Positions 5,354 to 6,870 of a stretch of DNA of 6,870 nt are shown here, piece after piece (position 1 is the stretch's first letter; every line of letters starts with the position of its first letter). A model generated the notes under the pieces. It was not told the DNA's origin. It was given only the letters and a program-made list of their open reading frames with translations, and did not search any database. The stretch is from contig JADZDN010000330.1 of NCBI GenBank assembly GCA_020851015.1, forward strand, positions 1 through 6,870. Reading direction: 5' to 3'. The stretch is from Alphaproteobacteria bacterium (GTDB taxonomy: Bacteria > Pseudomonadota > Alphaproteobacteria > JAEULC01). Position numbers and translations under genes: made by a program.

Positions 5354-6259
5354 ATGGACTTCACCCTCAAGCAGCTCGCCTATTTCGCCGCCGCCGCCGA
5401 TGCGGGCAACGTCAGCGCCGCCGCCCAGCGGTTGAACGTGTCGCAGCCCTCGATCTCGGCGGCGATCGCGGCGCTGGAGCGCGGCTTCGGCGTGACCCTG
5501 TTCCAGCGCCGGCACGCCCGCGGCGTCGACCTGACCCCCGCCGGCCAGCGCCTGTTCGCCGAGGCCCGTGCGCTGCTGGCCCATGCGCAGGAGTTCCAGA
5601 CCGCCGCGCGCGGCGAGGGCGACGCGCTGGCCGGGCCGCTGGAGCTGGGCTGCTTCGTGACCCTGGCGCCGTTCTTCCTGCCGGCGCTGCTGAGCGGCTT
5701 CGCCGCCGCCCATCCCGGCATCCAGGTCCGCCCGCGCGAGGGCGACCACGCCAGCCTGTGCCGCGGCCTGCTGTCGGGCGCGTTCGACCTGGCCCTGCTC
5801 TACGACCTGGGGTTCGAGGACGGCATCGCGGCCGAGCCGGTGGGCCAGGTGCCGCTGCGCGCCGTGCTGCCGGCCGAGCATCGGCTGGCGAAGCGCCGCT
5901 ACGTGCCGCTGACCGCGCTGGCGCCCGAGCCCTTCATCCTGCTCGACCTGCCGCAGAGCGCCGACTACTTCCTGGCCCTGTTCCGCGCCCGCGGGCTCGA
6001 ACCCAACATCCGCCACCGCACGCCGTCCTTCGAGCTGGCGCGCGGGCTGGTCGCCGGCGGGCACGGGTATTCGCTCTTGAACCTGGCGCCGGCGCATGAC
6101 CGCACCTATGACGGCGGCCGGGTCGCGGTGCGGCCGCTGGACGAAACCATCCCGCCGCTCAAGATCGTCGTCGCCCGCGCCGCCCAGGCCCGCCCGACCC
6201 GGCGCGCGCTCGCCTTCCGCGGCCATGCGACGGTGTTCTTCGACGACAAGACGCTGTAG
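5354..6259 (+). CDS. LysR-type transcriptional regulator, divergent from the oxygenase operon
   Basis: The 301-residue protein has normal LysR length. The N-terminal winged helix-turn-helix occupies about 3-62, with the recognition region NVSAAAQRLNVSQPSISAAIAALE (19-42) and the wing LFQRRHARGVDLTPAGQRL (49-67). A linker helix follows to about 90 and a periplasmic-binding-protein-like effector domain spans about 95-295 (starts GPLELGCFVTLAPFFLPALL). It is a cytosolic DNA-binding protein that should respond to a small ligand, typically the pathway substrate or an intermediate. It lies divergent to the flavin reductase gene with about 120 bp between, the classic arrangement for a LysR regulator of the neighbouring operon. 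No good Shine-Dalgarno precedes the ATG; an A-rich GAAAAAACTG runs directly into it, which suggests modest or unusual initiation. The stop is 64 bp before the glutamine synthetase-like gene, so read-through into it is possible. Confidence 0.93.
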   Translation: MDFTLKQLAYFAAAADAGNVSAAAQRLNVSQPSISAAIAALERGFGVTLFQRRHARGVDLTPAGQRLFAEARALLAHAQEFQTAARGEGDALAGPLELGCFVTLAPFFLPALLSGFAAAHPGIQVRPREGDHASLCRGLLSGAFDLALLYDLGFEDGIAAEPVGQVPLRAVLPAEHRLAKRRYVPLTALAPEPFILLDLPQSADYFLALFRARGLEPNIRHRTPSFELARGLVAGGHGYSLLNLAPAHDRTYDGGRVAVRPLDETIPPLKIVVARAAQARPTRRALAFRGHATVFFDDKTL

Positions 6260-6323
6260 CGGCCCTTCCCTTTCCGCCCGGTTCCGCGCTATCGAATGAC
6301 CGTTCCGTGACAGGGGGAATTGC
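6260..6323 (+). promoter_or_regulatory. Intergenic leader of the glutamine synthetase-like gene, with TTCCG repeats and a strong ribosome binding site
   Basis: The 64-bp gap carries three TTCCG copies (6272, 6282, 6303) spaced by 10 and 21 bp, about one and two helical turns, which could mark a protein-binding site on one DNA face. The ribosome binding site is AGGGGGA (6312-6318), well placed before the ATG at 6324. No hairpin-plus-T terminator for the LysR gene and no convincing -35/-10 pair were seen. Confidence 0.3.
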
Positions 6324-6870
6324 ATGGATCCAAGGCAGGTCAAGACCGCCGCCGACGCCAAGAACATCGTCGAGGCGCGGGGCTTAAGCCACGTCAAGGT
6401 CGGCGTGGTGGACGCGGACGGCATCGTGCGCGGCAAGTACATGGCGCGGGAGAAGTTCTTCTCGGCGCTGGAGGGCGGGTTCGGGTTCTGCGACGTGGTG
6501 CTGGGCTGGGACGCGAACGACCAGCTCGTCGACGGCCTCAGCTATACGGGCTGGCACACCGCCTATCCCGACGCGATGGCGCGCATCCTGCCCCAGTCCT
6601 GCCGCGAGGTGCCGACCGAGGGCAACGGCATGGTGATGTTCCTCGGCGAGTTCACCGACCGCGCCGAGGAGGTCTGCCCGCGCGCGGCCTTGCGCCGCGT
6701 GCTGAAGCGCGCGAAGGACATGGGCTTCTCGGTCTATTCGGCCTTCGAGTACGAGTTCTTCGTGTTCGACGAGACGCCGCATTCCGTGCGCGAGAAGAAC
6801 TACCGCGACCTGAAGCCGATCACGCCCGGCTTCTTCGGCTACTCGGCGCTGCGCAGCTCGGTGCACGCCG
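6324..6870 (+). CDS. Glutamine synthetase-family ligase, N-terminal part (cut by the window end)
   Basis: The first 182 codons are open to the window edge. The start carries an excellent Shine-Dalgarno. The beta-grasp N-terminal domain is visible: SHVKVGVVDADGIVRGKYM (22-40), then FGFCDVVLGWDANDQL (53-68) and the YPDAMARILPQSCREVPTEGNGMVMF stretch (81-106). The catalytic domain begins after about 118 and shows FEYEFFVFDE (141-150), whose Glu142 and Glu144 match the E-x-E metal ligands of the family. Such enzymes ATP-activate glutamate (or another acid) and couple it to ammonia or an amine. The sequence looks more like the PuuA/gamma-glutamylamide or FluG-like branch than ordinary GlnA, so ligation of an organic amine is a fair guess, not proven. 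The rest of the catalytic domain is missing here, so substrate residues cannot be checked. Confidence 0.88.
   Translation, partial: MDPRQVKTAADAKNIVEARGLSHVKVGVVDADGIVRGKYMAREKFFSALEGGFGFCDVVLGWDANDQLVDGLSYTGWHTAYPDAMARILPQSCREVPTEGNGMVMFLGEFTDRAEEVCPRAALRRVLKRAKDMGFSVYSAFEYEFFVFDETPHSVREKNYRDLKPITPGFFGYSALRSSVHA

Noticed and set aside
5303..6442. A 379-codon minus-strand open frame across the LysR gene into the glutamine synthetase-like gene
   Set aside because: It is low-complexity in composition and opposite a well-supported LysR gene, and it would cross two genes and an intergenic region.
6384..6866. Minus-strand frame opposite the glutamine synthetase-like gene
   Set aside because: It has the typical His/Arg/Val/Leu composition of an antisense shadow, and the sense strand shows conserved glutamine synthetase motifs.

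Overview
The window is GC-rich throughout, densely packed, and reads as an alphaproteobacterial chromosome (Rhodospirillales or Hyphomicrobiales type, probably a free-living soil or water organism). This rests on gene style, strong G/C third-position use, and a pair of REP-like palindromes between genes of a type I associate with that class. The species cannot be named from the sequence. No tRNA, rRNA, CRISPR array, insertion sequence or phage gene was seen.

Left part (1-2600), in order: an exported HtrA/DegP-like protein with a PDZ domain but with all three catalytic triad positions replaced (86-1108, +); a hot-dog thioesterase converging on it with only 3 bp between the stop codons (1112-1600, -); and a membrane transporter related to the BASS (bile acid:sodium symporter) fold, divergent from the thioesterase (1642-2574, +).

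Middle part (2599-5233, minus strand) is a likely catabolic operon. It is read as flavin reductase (HpaC-like), then flavin-dependent aromatic monooxygenase (HpaB-like), then a RidA-family protein. A 116-bp inverted pair of REP-like hairpins sits between the monooxygenase and RidA genes. The reductase would supply reduced flavin to the monooxygenase. The RidA protein may handle an enamine or imine intermediate, or may be non-catalytic, since the usual substrate-binding arginine appears to be missing.

Right part (5234-6870): a LysR-type regulator (5354-6259, +) is transcribed divergently from the operon. It has a good sigma70-like promoter overlapped by a dyad that is a candidate operator. The last gene (6324 to the window end, +) is the N-terminal part of a glutamine synthetase-family ligase, cut by the window edge.

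A reasonable working model is a LysR-controlled two-component oxygenase pathway for an aromatic, possibly nitrogen-containing, compound. Oxygenase, RidA and glutamine synthetase-like genes lying together would fit nitrogen-bearing intermediates. The substrate is unknown.
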